Shown: piece by piece, positions 1-8,615 of the stretch
How the letters are laid out: the number at the start of each line of letters is the position of its first letter
Numbering within the stretch: the stretch's first letter is position 1
Source: CAXBGS01 sp963975425
Lineage (GTDB): Bacteria; Planctomycetota; Planctomycetia; Pirellulales; Pirellulaceae
Assembly (NCBI GenBank): GCA_963975425.1
Contig: CAXBGS010000001.1
Span: forward strand, 1 to 64,000
Length of the DNA: 64,000 bases
Direction: 5' to 3'
Notes under the pieces: generated by a model
The model's database searches: none
Told to the model about the DNA's origin: nothing
Seen by the model: the letters and a program-made list of their open reading frames with translations, nothing else
Program-made: the position numbers and the translations under genes

Positions 1-26
1 CCGCGCAATGCAAAATTCGAGCGCAA

Positions 27-91
27 GTTGGTGTACCGCCTTTAGGCGGCCGATCACGCAAAACAAAGCCGGCTAAAGCCGGGACACCAAC
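27..91. repeat. Three-hairpin palindromic repeat element
   Basis: GTTGGTGT (27-34) is the exact reverse complement of ACACCAAC (84-91). Between them lie two perfect hairpins, CCGCC-TTTA-GGCGG (36-49) and CCGGCT-AA-AGCCGG (69-82). The whole folds as a cruciform or three-way junction of about 65 bases. I infer an intergenic REP-like repeat. No second copy was noticed in this window, so the repeat nature rests on the structure alone. Confidence 0.55.
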
Positions 92-332
92 GGGTGCTGA
101 CTAGGTGTCGTCCGTCGCTTTGCGAACCATGATGCTTGTGTAGTTCTGGGTCATGTCGGTGATTGAGAAGACGATTCGAGGGTTCAAATTTGCGTGACAT
201 CGGCGCAGCAAAAAGGGATCGACAGCACGTTGCTGTCGATCCCTTTCGTCCTTAGCCGTTCGCTGCCAAAAAGTGAGCTTACAGTTTTTTCTTCTCTTGA
301 TTCCGCAGGCTTAGTATCACCCCTGCCAATTG
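92..332. other. Intergenic stretch left of the PEP-CTERM gene
   Basis: No coding region is visible. Apart from the hairpin at 212-246, annotated separately as a terminator, nothing recognisable is seen. Confidence 0.5.
209..246 (-). terminator. Rho-independent terminator of the PEP-CTERM gene
   Basis: A perfect 16-bp stem pairs 212-227 with 231-246 around a 3-base loop. Read on the minus strand it ends in a run of five T (AAAAA at 210-214 on the plus strand). It lies about 90 bases past the stop of the leftward gene ending at 333. Confidence 0.8.
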
Positions 333-1088
333 TTAGCGACGTCGGCGACGACGAGTGATGACAGCGACCGATCCTAACGCGAGTGCGGTTAGCGAACCTG
401 GCTCAGGAATCGCAACCGCAGACTCAGCAAAGCTGATGTTGTCGTAGAAGACACCTGCATCGCCAAAACCGTTGGCAGTGTTTGTGAAACCGATTTGTAC
501 CAGACTACCGACCCACGCCGCGTCGATCGTGATACTAGCGGTGTCAGTAGCCCAATTCGTGCCGGTCGCCGTGGTGTCAACGAAGTCGATTCCTTCAAGT
601 GCGAAAGAGGGTTGGTCCAACACTTTCACAAATGCAGTGGCGGTGGTGGTGCCGCCGATATTTCCCTGCTTCACGTCGAAGCTGAAATCATAAGTCTTGC
701 CGACATCGTCTGCGGCGATGATACCGATGTCGCGAAAGATGTTCGCTTCGATGCGGCGGTCTGGATTCATGGCGTGATCCGTGTTGTTGTAATCATTGTA
801 GGTGTTCAGGACATTAACGCCCTGAGCGGCGCCACTTTCACCCGTGGCAATGCCTGAGAAAGCCGGTCCGCCGTTGGGCGCAGGAAAGGCGAAATAGTTG
901 TAGATAAACGTGGTCCCATCTGCTTCGTAGACGTTTGCTCCAACCAGCCAACCGGTGTCTCCCAGCGCAGTCGGATTCATTGGATCCAACGCTTCGAAAT
1001 CTTCCGAGAAAGGAGTAAGTGCTGCAAAAGCGGGCCCCGCAGCAAGCGTGAAAAACGCCAGTGCAGAATAGAGTAATGAGAGTCGCAT
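333..1088 (-). CDS. PEP-CTERM sorted extracellular protein
   Basis: A secreted 251-aa protein of unknown binding role. Residues 1-22 form a signal peptide ending near AFA. The body is beta-rich, Thr/Gly/Asp-rich and without Cys, as in carbohydrate-binding or jelly-roll surface domains, but I cannot name the domain. The last 25 residues are a typical PEP-CTERM signal: the motif PEPGS, a hydrophobic helix, then RRRRRR. This signal is recognised by exosortase-type systems (not in this window) and tags proteins for the envelope or exopolysaccharide matrix. It is transcribed away from the glucan operon. One of the two LacI-type operators (1406-1419) lies in the shared upstream region about 320 bases from the start, so co-regulation with glucan use is possible but unproven. 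A strong hairpin terminator follows at 212-246. Confidence 0.85.
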   Translation of the reverse strand: MRLSLLYSALAFFTLAAGPAFAALTPFSEDFEALDPMNPTALGDTGWLVGANVYEADGTTFIYNYFAFPAPNGGPAFSGIATGESGAAQGVNVLNTYNDYNNTDHAMNPDRRIEANIFRDIGIIAADDVGKTYDFSFDVKQGNIGGTTTATAFVKVLDQPSFALEGIDFVDTTATGTNWATDTASITIDAAWVGSLVQIGFTNTANGFGDAGVFYDNISFAESAVAIPEPGSLTALALGSVAVITRRRRRR

Positions 1089-1405
1089 AAGTGGTCTCCA
1101 GAGAAAAAATAAAAGTGAAGGGGAGTTCTCGTACTAACTCGTACTAAAGAGTTTGTTTGTGTGACAGCTCGGCAGTTGTTCGAGCTTTCCGCACAACGTG
1201 TTGCCGCGCTGGCGGCCTGATCGAAAGTGTTTCCGTATGCGTATTCGCCTCGATACTGAGTTCTGATTCGCCCTGAATGTTGCCATGCGAGGCAACCGTT
1301 TTCGGGAAACCTAACATTGCCCTACCTTCAATCGCTCCAATCGATCGACCGTCGTGCTGATGCACACAACAAGTCGCCTACGGCGGCGTTAACATCCACT
1401 ATCCT

Positions 1406-1419
1406 TGAAACCGGTTTCA
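1406..1419. promoter_or_regulatory. LacI-type operator O1 (TGAAACCGGTTTCA)
   Basis: A perfect 14-bp palindrome with the central CG step typical of LacI/GalR-family operators. It is identical to the copy at 1754-1767. On the minus strand it is followed directly by AAGGATAGT, the same 9 bases that form the -10 area of the rightward promoter, hinting at a leftward promoter overlapping this site. Confidence 0.75.
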
Positions 1420-1714
1420 GCAAGTGTGACTGGTCGTCAAGCCAGTGTCAATCGAATTGCCGAACGAAAGATTAAGGTTTCGGCAAAATATCCGGCTTCG
1501 ATTCAGGGGCCCCAGCTTCCCCCCATTTCTCAGGGAATCCAGGCCAGCTCTATCCAACCGACAATGCGTTTGGACCGCGAATGCGTTAGTGAAATGCGAA
1601 TTCTGAAGCCTCGGCGTGGTGAGGCTCAGTCATGCGACTCTGGCAATAAGGGAGACCCCAGGTTGATGGGTCAACATGGTGGCACCTTGAACCAACCAAC
1701 GACAACGTTGTTGC

Positions 1715-1743
1715 TTGACAAAGCGGGGCTCAGCAAGGATAGT
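1715..1743 (+). promoter_or_regulatory. Sigma-70-like promoter of the glucan operon
   Basis: A consensus -35 box TTGACA (1715-1720) is followed by a 17-base spacer and GATAGT (1738-1743), 4 of 6 matches to the -10 consensus. The expected start point is near 1750, four bases before operator O2, giving a leader of about 140 bases before the transporter ATG at 1890. Confidence 0.6.
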
Positions 1744-1753
1744 TGAGCGAGCG

Positions 1754-1767
1754 TGAAACCGGTTTCA
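1754..1767. promoter_or_regulatory. LacI-type operator O2 (TGAAACCGGTTTCA)
   Basis: Second perfect copy of the 14-bp palindrome, placed at about +4 to +17 of the predicted transcript. This is the classic place for a repressor that blocks initiation. Centre-to-centre distance to O1 is 348 bp, about 33 helical turns at 10.5 bp per turn, so both sites face the same side of the DNA and could be joined by a loop. The regulator gene is not in this window. Confidence 0.8.
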
Positions 1768-1889
1768 TTGATTTCGCATCACCGGCCGCGGGTTTGGCAA
1801 GAGCGAACCGAGGCACTGACAGCTCTCGCGCACGTCACGCAGCTTTCCCGCCCGTCACGATAAACGCTTGTTGAGGATGTTCGATTCCA

Positions 1890-3665
1890 ATGACATCGGT
1901 TACTCCCCCAGACGAATCTCGCGCCACCGATCCCGCGGCTGCCGCGCCGCACGCTTCGGATCCCTATGCCCCACCGGCTGGTGACGGTGCAGGCAACGCC
2001 GAAGACGTGGAATCGTCATCGCGCAGTGTTCGTGATCCAAGCAAACTGCGTTTCACCGAAAAGGTGGGATACGGGCTGGGCGACACGGCGTCGAACTTGT
2101 ACTGGAAGACATTTGAATTCTTCCTGATGTATTTCTACACCGATGTTTTTGGCATCACCGCCAAGTCGGCGGGCACAATGATGCTGGTGACTCGCATCTG
2201 GGATGCGATCAATGATCCGTTTGTCGGCTATATCGCTGACCGGACGAAAACAAGTTGGGGGCGGTTTCGACCTTACTTGGTTTGGATGAGCGTCCCGTTT
2301 GCGATCACGGGGATCTTGACGTTCTATACGCCCAATCTTGGGCCGCAAGGCAAGTTGATCTATGCGTACATCACTTACACGTTGGTGATGATGGCCTACA
2401 CGGCGATCAATATTCCTTACGGTGCATTGATGGGAGTTATCTCATCCGATTCGCTGGAAAGAACCAGCGTGTCGACGTATCGATTTGTCCTGGCCTTTCT
2501 GGGCGGCATCGTCGTCCAATATTTTACGCTGGATCTGGTCGGTTTTTTCGGCGGCACCGAGACGGTCGTTGTGGACGGTATCGCACAAGAAACGGTGCAA
2601 AACGAGCAAGCCGGGTTCTTTTGGACGATGGTTGTCTTTTCGCTTGCGGCCGTCGTGATGTTTCTCATTACGTTTGCGACGACCAAAGAACGAGTGCAGC
2701 CCAAGTCCGAACTGGCATCGACTTACAAGTCCGACTGGTACTTTCTTAAAACCAGCCTCAAGCTGCACCAAATCATGCTGGGCGGGTTGGCGTTATTGGC
2801 GGTGCTGTCGACCGCATTCGATCGACAGGCACTGCCATGGATCGTCGGCGGATACGTCATCCTTAGCCTGGTGTCACTCGCCGTCCGCGCGGTGACCAAG
2901 AACAAACAGTCCGACGAGCCGATGGAGCAATCGACATTCGAGTTGGATTTCAATGATCTGCTGCGAAACAAGCCTTGGATGGTTCTATTCGGCTTTGGCT
3001 TGTTTCAATTGATGGGCGCTTTCGTCAGGGGCGGTGCGATTCTGTATTACTTCAAGTACTACGCCGGAAACGCGGGCCACGCACCGGCGTTTTGGGTCTC
3101 CGGCAGTGTGGCTGCCATTGCCGGGATGCTGTTGACCAAGCACGCGACAGCGATCTGCGGCAAAAAGATGTTGATGATTTATATGAATATCGGCGTCGCA
3201 ATCTGCACCGCCGCGTTCTTATGGATCCGCCCCGATCAAGTACCGCTGATGTTTGCGTTTCACATCGCCGGTTCGTTCATTGGCGGACCGAGTCCCGTCG
3301 TCTTGTGGGCGATGTATGCCGACGCGGCCGACTATTCCGAGTGGCAAAACAATCGACGCGCGACGGGGCTAGTTTTCTCGGCAGCAACGTTCTCGCAAAA
3401 GATGGGCTGCGCTGTCGGTGCAGCCATGACCGGGTTTGCGTTGGATTTATACCAGTACGCACCGCCGATCGAAGGCGTCGACCAAGTCCAAAGTGAAACG
3501 ACGCTAACCGGGTTGCGGATGATGATGAGTCTGATTCCCGCAGCGTTTTTTATCGTCGCAGCCGTTTGCTTGGCCTTTTACCAAATCAACGAGACCGTAC
3601 TCAGCCGGATCGAATCCGACTTGCGGTCTCGTGAAGCCACAGATTCAAACTTTTCTTCTTCCTGA
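1890..3665 (+). CDS. GPH-type sugar:cation symporter (MFS)
   Basis: Inner-membrane transporter of 591 aa, probably importing an oligosaccharide or glycoside with H+ or Na+. Residues 1-50 are a polar Ala/Pro/Asp-rich tail. The rest has about 12 hydrophobic segments. The motif DRTKTSWGRFRP (117-128) matches the loop 2-3 signature of the glycoside-pentoside-hexuronide family, and MYADAADYSEW in the second half is the matching GPH motif. It has an insertion of about 100 residues between the two six-helix halves, which makes it longer than MelB-type members (about 470 aa). First gene of a three-gene unit: only 8 bases separate it from the phosphorylase-like gene, so its substrate is most likely a beta-1,3-glucan oligosaccharide released by the GH16 enzyme downstream. 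The two operators upstream suggest repression in the absence of sugar. Confidence 0.88.
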   Translation: MTSVTPPDESRATDPAAAAPHASDPYAPPAGDGAGNAEDVESSSRSVRDPSKLRFTEKVGYGLGDTASNLYWKTFEFFLMYFYTDVFGITAKSAGTMMLVTRIWDAINDPFVGYIADRTKTSWGRFRPYLVWMSVPFAITGILTFYTPNLGPQGKLIYAYITYTLVMMAYTAINIPYGALMGVISSDSLERTSVSTYRFVLAFLGGIVVQYFTLDLVGFFGGTETVVVDGIAQETVQNEQAGFFWTMVVFSLAAVVMFLITFATTKERVQPKSELASTYKSDWYFLKTSLKLHQIMLGGLALLAVLSTAFDRQALPWIVGGYVILSLVSLAVRAVTKNKQSDEPMEQSTFELDFNDLLRNKPWMVLFGFGLFQLMGAFVRGGAILYYFKYYAGNAGHAPAFWVSGSVAAIAGMLLTKHATAICGKKMLMIYMNIGVAICTAAFLWIRPDQVPLMFAFHIAGSFIGGPSPVVLWAMYADAADYSEWQNNRRATGLVFSAATFSQKMGCAVGAAMTGFALDLYQYAPPIEGVDQVQSETTLTGLRMMMSLIPAAFFIVAAVCLAFYQINETVLSRIESDLRSREATDSNFSSS

Positions 3666-3673
3666 GCGTCCCC

Positions 3674-6600
3674 TTGAACGTTATTCCGAATCCTCCGCTA
3701 GAACCGTTTCGTGACGTCGACGCCCGACCGATGGTAGGCGACGACGTCTCGGGTGATTACGTCCAGCTTGACGGGGAACGATGTTATCGCATCGCCAACT
3801 GTCATCTGATGCCCGATTTCTTTATGACGTTGGCCAGTCCCAGCGACCATTGGATGTTCTTATCCAGTCGCGGCGCAGTCACCGCTGGTCGCAAGAATCC
3901 AAACTTTAATCTGTTCCCGTATTACTCGGCCGACAAGATTATTGACACTGCAGGTTGCACCGGCCCCAAAACGATCATCCGATGCCACGACTGGGATGGT
4001 TTGACGCGTCACTGGGAGCCATTTTCCGAATCGGAACCGCTTGCCAGTCCGCTCGGACTGGCGGTTCGCCGAAACATCTACAAAAACGGACTCGGCAACA
4101 AGGTGTACCTGGAAGAGGTCAACCACTCTCTCGGACTGACGTTTCGGTACCGCTGGACATTCGGGATGGAATACGGATTCGTCCGCACGTGCTGGCTGAC
4201 CAACCAGTCGGGTTCACAACGCACCATCGAATTACTGGACGGATTGCAGAACCTGATGCCTTGCGGGCTGAACCAAGATTTCCAGCTGCAATACAGCAAC
4301 CTGGGCGATGCCTATAAAAAGAATGAACTGTTAAGCGATTCACAGCTCGGAATTTACTATCTAAGCTCGATTCCGACCGACCGAGCCGAACCCAGCGAAG
4401 GCCTGCGGGCGACAGCGGCCTGGCAAACCGGGCTGGATCGCCCGACGATTCTGCTGAGCAATCGCCAACTCGGCGCATTTCGGGCGGGCCGTCCGATCTC
4501 ACAGGAAGACGACATTCGCGCCGGACGAGGCGCCTACTTTGCTCAAACGCGTTTGCAACTCGACGACAACGAAACAATCCGCTGGAGCATCGCCGCTGAT
4601 GTGAACTTGGATCAAACCGATGTGATCGACCTGGACAAACACCTCATCGATTCACCCGCAATCGGGCGAAACTTGCAACATGATATCGAGCGGTGTCAGG
4701 ACCAATTGCTTTCGATCGTTTCGTCCTGCGACGGTCGACAAATGGGCAGCGATGAACTGTCGGTGCAACGGCATCAGTCCAACACGCTCTTTAACGTCAT
4801 GCGTGGCGGCTATCCCAGCAGTGGATACACGATCGATGTGCAGTCGTTCGCGCTGCATGTAAAAACAATGAATCGATTGGTTCATGAACGTCATCAAGGG
4901 TTTCTGGCGTCACTGGGCGAGTCGATCCAGATTGACTCGCTGAATGATCGGATCGAGGCACTTGGCGACGCGGACTTGATCCGTTTGGGACTGGAGTACT
5001 TGCCACTAACTTTCGGACGCCGGCACGGCGACCCGACGCGACCCTGGAATGCTTTCTCGATTGACATTCGCAATTCCGACGGTTCCACCAAACTCAGCTA
5101 TCAAGGGAATTGGCGCGACATCTTTCAGAACTGGGAAGCCTTGTCATTGGCTTACCCAAAGTTTACCGAGAGCATGGTGTTTCGTTTCGTCAATGCCTCG
5201 ACCGCCGACGGATACAATCCCTATCGCGTGACCAGCGAGGGAATCGAATGGGAGTGTCCTGAACCGGGAAATCCATGGTCGAACATCGGATATTGGGGCG
5301 ATCACCAAATCGTCTATTTACTGAAGTTGCTTCAGTGGTCGCGCCGGTTCAACCCCGACGGTTTGAACCAATGGTTAGATCGTGACTGTTGTGTCTATGC
5401 GGAAATCCCCTACCGCATCGGTGACTACGATCGAATTCGCAAAGACCCACATCACACGATCGATTTTGATCACGAACTTGATCAGCGAATCACCGACCGC
5501 GCCCAGACGATCGGCGCCGACGGAAAGCTGTTGCGTTCGGGAAACGATGAATTGTGCCATGCGACGCTGGGCGAAAAATTGCTGGTGCCGATGTTGGTAA
5601 AGATGACTAACTTCGTTCCCGATGGCGGCATTTGGCTGAACACACAGCGCCCGGAATGGAACGACGCGAACAATGCGATCGTTGGCAACGGCCTGTCCAT
5701 GGTCACCGTGTGCTATCTGCGGCGCTACCTTGCATTTCTGATCGAATGGTTCCAAAGCGGGGACGTGCCGTCATCGATCGGCGTGACCCGAGAAGTCGCC
5801 GACTTGCTTGCGAGAGTCGATCGTTCGATTCAGCCTTACGTCGACGCGCGGACGAGCGAATCAGAATCGGAGGCCGCGATGCTGCGTCGTCAGGTCGTCG
5901 ATGCACTCGCCACTGCGGGATCCGACTATCGCCAGAATCTTTATCGACACGGTCTTTCCGGAGAAAAGACAACTCTATCGACCGAAGTGTGTGTCGACGC
6001 GTTTCGAACATGTCTACAGGCGATCGACCGAACGATCCGCAACAATCGCCGATCCGATGGGCTCTACCATTCATACAATTTGCTGTCCTTCGATCAGGAC
6101 AGCATCGGCATTGAACCTTTGTACGAAATGCTGGAAGGACAAGTGGCCGTACTCAGCTGTGGCTTGCTGACACCGAACGAAGCGGTTGAGGTCTTGAACA
6201 CACTGCGAACCAGCAAACTGTATCGCGAAGACCAGCAGAGCTACGTGCTTTATCCCGATCGCAAGCTGCCTCGTTTTATCGACAAAAACCGCTTGTCGCC
6301 TGACGACGTTTTTCAGTCTGAATTGCTGGCGGCTTTGGTTGCCGACGGTGACAAGTCGATTGTCCGAATGGACATGCGTGGTGACGCACATTTCAGCGGT
6401 GACTTTCGCAATCGAAACGACCTGAACGTGGCGCTGGACTCACTACGTCAACAACGCGTATATGCTGACTTGATCGACCGCGAGCGAGACTCGATCAACG
6501 ACTTGTTCGAACGGACCTTCAACCACCGAAAATTCACGGGCCGCAGTGGAACGTTCTTTGGCTACGAAGGGCTGGGCAGTATCTATTGGCACATGGTCTC

Positions 6601-7195
6601 GAAACTCGGACTCGCCGTGTTGGAAAATTTTGAGTGGGCCAGGGGCAACCAGAACGAATCGAGCGACGATGGAACGTTGATCCAACTGCGCGAACACTAT
6701 CGCGAGATCCGCAACGGGATCGGCCTTTCCAAATCGCCAGAACAGTACGGTGCGTTTCCAAGCGATCCTTACTCGCACACACCCGCACACGCCGGTGTTC
6801 AACAACCTGGAATGACAGGCCAAGTCAAAGAAGACATCTTGTGCCGATTTACCGAACTTGGTGTCCGTGTCGAAGATGGGATTTTGGCGTTTGATCCGGT
6901 CCTTTTCGAGCCGCATGAACGACTGCAAGAACCGGCGGAATTCACCTACTGCGATTTGAACGGCGAACTCGCATCACTTTCACTGCCAGCGGGCAGTTTT
7001 GCGTTCACACTTTGCCAAACGCCAATCATTTACCAACAAGGCCCACACAATGAGATCGTGATATCCGGTCAAGACTGGGTGCAAGTCCGCCGTGGTCCAC
7101 TTGAATTGACTCGTGGCGAAACAAAGAGTCTGCATTCGCGCAATCATGAAATTAGAAAGATCGAAGTTTTCTTTCCAGCATTTGATTCGGCATAG
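3674..7195 (+). CDS. Large beta-glucan phosphorylase-like enzyme (GH94/GH149/GH161 type)
   Basis: A 1173-aa cytoplasmic protein (no signal peptide) starting at a TTG codon 8 bases after the transporter. An internal ATG at 3731 is an alternative start. The N-terminal 300 residues are beta-rich, with aromatic motifs as in the beta-sandwich of inverting phosphorylases. The middle and C-terminal parts look like an alpha6/alpha6 barrel. The motif PEWNDANNA (660-668) aligns with the catalytic GDWNDG motif of GH94, placing the general acid at Asp664. Length fits GH149 and GH161 beta-1,3-glucan phosphorylases (about 1100-1200 aa) better than cellobiose phosphorylase (about 800). The inferred job is phosphorolysis of imported laminari-oligosaccharides to glucose 1-phosphate. 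Family assignment rests on one motif, length and neighbours; it could also be a glucoamylase-like hydrolase. Confidence 0.6.
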   Translation: MNVIPNPPLEPFRDVDARPMVGDDVSGDYVQLDGERCYRIANCHLMPDFFMTLASPSDHWMFLSSRGAVTAGRKNPNFNLFPYYSADKIIDTAGCTGPKTIIRCHDWDGLTRHWEPFSESEPLASPLGLAVRRNIYKNGLGNKVYLEEVNHSLGLTFRYRWTFGMEYGFVRTCWLTNQSGSQRTIELLDGLQNLMPCGLNQDFQLQYSNLGDAYKKNELLSDSQLGIYYLSSIPTDRAEPSEGLRATAAWQTGLDRPTILLSNRQLGAFRAGRPISQEDDIRAGRGAYFAQTRLQLDDNETIRWSIAADVNLDQTDVIDLDKHLIDSPAIGRNLQHDIERCQDQLLSIVSSCDGRQMGSDELSVQRHQSNTLFNVMRGGYPSSGYTIDVQSFALHVKTMNRLVHERHQGFLASLGESIQIDSLNDRIEALGDADLIRLGLEYLPLTFGRRHGDPTRPWNAFSIDIRNSDGSTKLSYQGNWRDIFQNWEALSLAYPKFTESMVFRFVNASTADGYNPYRVTSEGIEWECPEPGNPWSNIGYWGDHQIVYLLKLLQWSRRFNPDGLNQWLDRDCCVYAEIPYRIGDYDRIRKDPHHTIDFDHELDQRITDRAQTIGADGKLLRSGNDELCHATLGEKLLVPMLVKMTNFVPDGGIWLNTQRPEWNDANNAIVGNGLSMVTVCYLRRYLAFLIEWFQSGDVPSSIGVTREVADLLARVDRSIQPYVDARTSESESEAAMLRRQVVDALATAGSDYRQNLYRHGLSGEKTTLSTEVCVDAFRTCLQAIDRTIRNNRRSDGLYHSYNLLSFDQDSIGIEPLYEMLEGQVAVLSCGLLTPNEAVEVLNTLRTSKLYREDQQSYVLYPDRKLPRFIDKNRLSPDDVFQSELLAALVADGDKSIVRMDMRGDAHFSGDFRNRNDLNVALDSLRQQRVYADLIDRERDSINDLFERTFNHRKFTGRSGTFFGYEGLGSIYWHMVSKLGLAVLENFEWARGNQNESSDDGTLIQLREHYREIRNGIGLSKSPEQYGAFPSDPYSHTPAHAGVQQPGMTGQVKEDILCRFTELGVRVEDGILAFDPVLFEPHERLQEPAEFTYCDLNGELASLSLPAGSFAFTLCQTPIIYQQGPHNEIVISGQDWVQVRRGPLELTRGETKSLHSRNHEIRKIEVFFPAFDSA

Positions 7196-7281
7196 CGATA
7201 CCGTGTCATTCAAACAAAACTTCACTGTGTCAAACGCCCCGTTCCATCATCTCTCTGATCCCGTTACCAAATACTGATTCC

Positions 7282-8157
7282 ATGAAGCCAACCATATTTT
7301 CCCGATCGTTGTTTACCCGATCGTTTGCGAACCTGTGTCTTGCGATCGGGATGGCGCCGATCGTCTGCAGTCAAGACACGACAGTCCAAACGTCGGCCAC
7401 ATCAAGTCCCTCGGCGGCGCCAGCGCACAAGTTGATTTGGCACGACGATTTTGAAGGCACAAAGCTGGACTACAGCAAGTGGGAAGTGGAAGTCAACGCG
7501 TTCGGTGGCGGTAATAAGGAACTGCAAATCTACACCGACCGAACCGAAAATGTTCGCGTCGAGCACGGATGCCTTATCTTGGAGTCGCGCCGCGACAACG
7601 CCGGCGTCAGTGGAACCGAACGCGAATATTCCTCCGGTCGCGTCCGCAGCAAACACCGAGGTGACTGGAAGTACTGCCGAGTGGAAGTACGCGCAAAGCT
7701 GCCTCGTGGGAAAGGGCTGTGGCCGGCAATTTGGATGCTGCCAACGGACGACAAGTACGGTGGATGGGCGGCGAGCGGCGAAATCGACATCGTAGAAATG
7801 AAAGGCGAACATCCCAACACGGTGTTGGGTACATTGCATTACGGCGGCCATTGGCCTGACAACAAGTATTCCGGCGAGGAGTTCACGTTGGCCAAGGGTA
7901 CCTTCGCCGATGACTTCCACGACTTTGCGATCGAATGGAAAGAAGGTCGGATCGACTGGTTCGTCGACGGCGAATGTTACCAAACCCAGACCAAATGGGA
8001 CTCCGTTGGCGGCCCCTACCCGGCGCCGTTTGACCAACAATTTCACCTACTGTTCAACGTCGCTGTCGGCGGCCACTTCGTCGGCGATCCCAGCCAAACC
8101 GAATTCCCGCAGCAAATGCAAATCGACCACGTGCGAGTCTATTCGCTGGACGACTGA
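7282..8157 (+). CDS. Secreted GH16 endo-beta-1,3-glucanase (laminarinase-like)
   Basis: A 291-aa single-domain glycoside hydrolase of family 16. Residues 1-31 are a signal peptide, followed by a short Ser/Thr/Ala linker and the jelly-roll domain from about 50 to 290. The catalytic motif GEIDIVEMKG (166-175) gives nucleophile Glu167, helper Asp169 and acid/base Glu172. The extra residue in the ExDxxE pattern, with Met after Glu, is the laminarinase-type form rather than the kappa-carrageenase or agarase types. The start is the ATG at 7282; no strong Shine-Dalgarno is seen, as is common in planctomycetes. It lies 86 bases behind the phosphorylase-like gene, completing an outside-cutting, uptake and intracellular phosphorolysis set. 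VCSQ near the cleavage site is not a proper lipobox, so a periplasmic or secreted form is more likely than a lipoprotein. Confidence 0.9.
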   Translation: MKPTIFSRSLFTRSFANLCLAIGMAPIVCSQDTTVQTSATSSPSAAPAHKLIWHDDFEGTKLDYSKWEVEVNAFGGGNKELQIYTDRTENVRVEHGCLILESRRDNAGVSGTEREYSSGRVRSKHRGDWKYCRVEVRAKLPRGKGLWPAIWMLPTDDKYGGWAASGEIDIVEMKGEHPNTVLGTLHYGGHWPDNKYSGEEFTLAKGTFADDFHDFAIEWKEGRIDWFVDGECYQTQTKWDSVGGPYPAPFDQQFHLLFNVAVGGHFVGDPSQTEFPQQMQIDHVRVYSLDD

Positions 8158-8615
8158 GCTAAGGCGTCCGCCCAGTATCTTGGCTTTGCTGTATCTTGGC
8201 TTTGTTGGCTTCATCTTGGCCTTGTTGTCTTCGCTATGTTACGCACAACGATATCATTCTCTTGACCGCCCGTGACGGCCCAGCCACACTGTGGACCAAC
8301 ACAGATGCGGTACTTTCGGGGCGAGTGGATGCCAATCACAATCGGAATCGATCTGGGAACAACCCAAAAGCACGATAGGCGGGCACCGTTGCGATCGATG
8401 ACAAAAACGGCGCAGAGATCGCAACAGACGCGGCGGCGATGAGAAGAAAAAACGAGTGAGCCCAGTGCCTGGCGATGCGAAACGGCACTGTGCCAACGCG
8501 CGTTAGATCATTGCGATCTAGCAACCATTGTTGTTGCCATCAGCGCTCGTTGAAACCTGTGCTCGCTGAAACCAGTACTCACCGGCGTCCAGGCGATCAC
8601 ACAACGTCGTTTGCA
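8158..8615. other. Gap between GH16 gene and FHA gene
   Basis: No gene recognised. A short tandem motif, GTATCTTGGCTTTG at 8175-8188 and 8191-8204, recurs in degenerate form at 8211-8224 (16-base period, then 20). The two flanking genes converge here; no clear hairpin terminator was seen. Confidence 0.4.

Larger units (their letters stand above)
1089..1889. promoter_or_regulatory. 800-base divergent regulatory region between the PEP-CTERM gene and the glucan operon
   Basis: No convincing gene: the open frames here lack ribosome sites and protein-like composition. It holds two identical 14-bp operator palindromes, a promoter-like element at 1715-1743, and several smaller inverted motifs such as CAACGTTG near 1704. 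The long distance from the PEP-CTERM start (1088) leaves room for a long leader or a second promoter facing left, which I could not define. Confidence 0.6.

Noticed and set aside
1405..1746. 113-codon frame upstream of the sugar symporter
   Set aside because: It starts inside operator O1, has no ribosome site and runs through the promoter of the operon. Composition is not protein-like.
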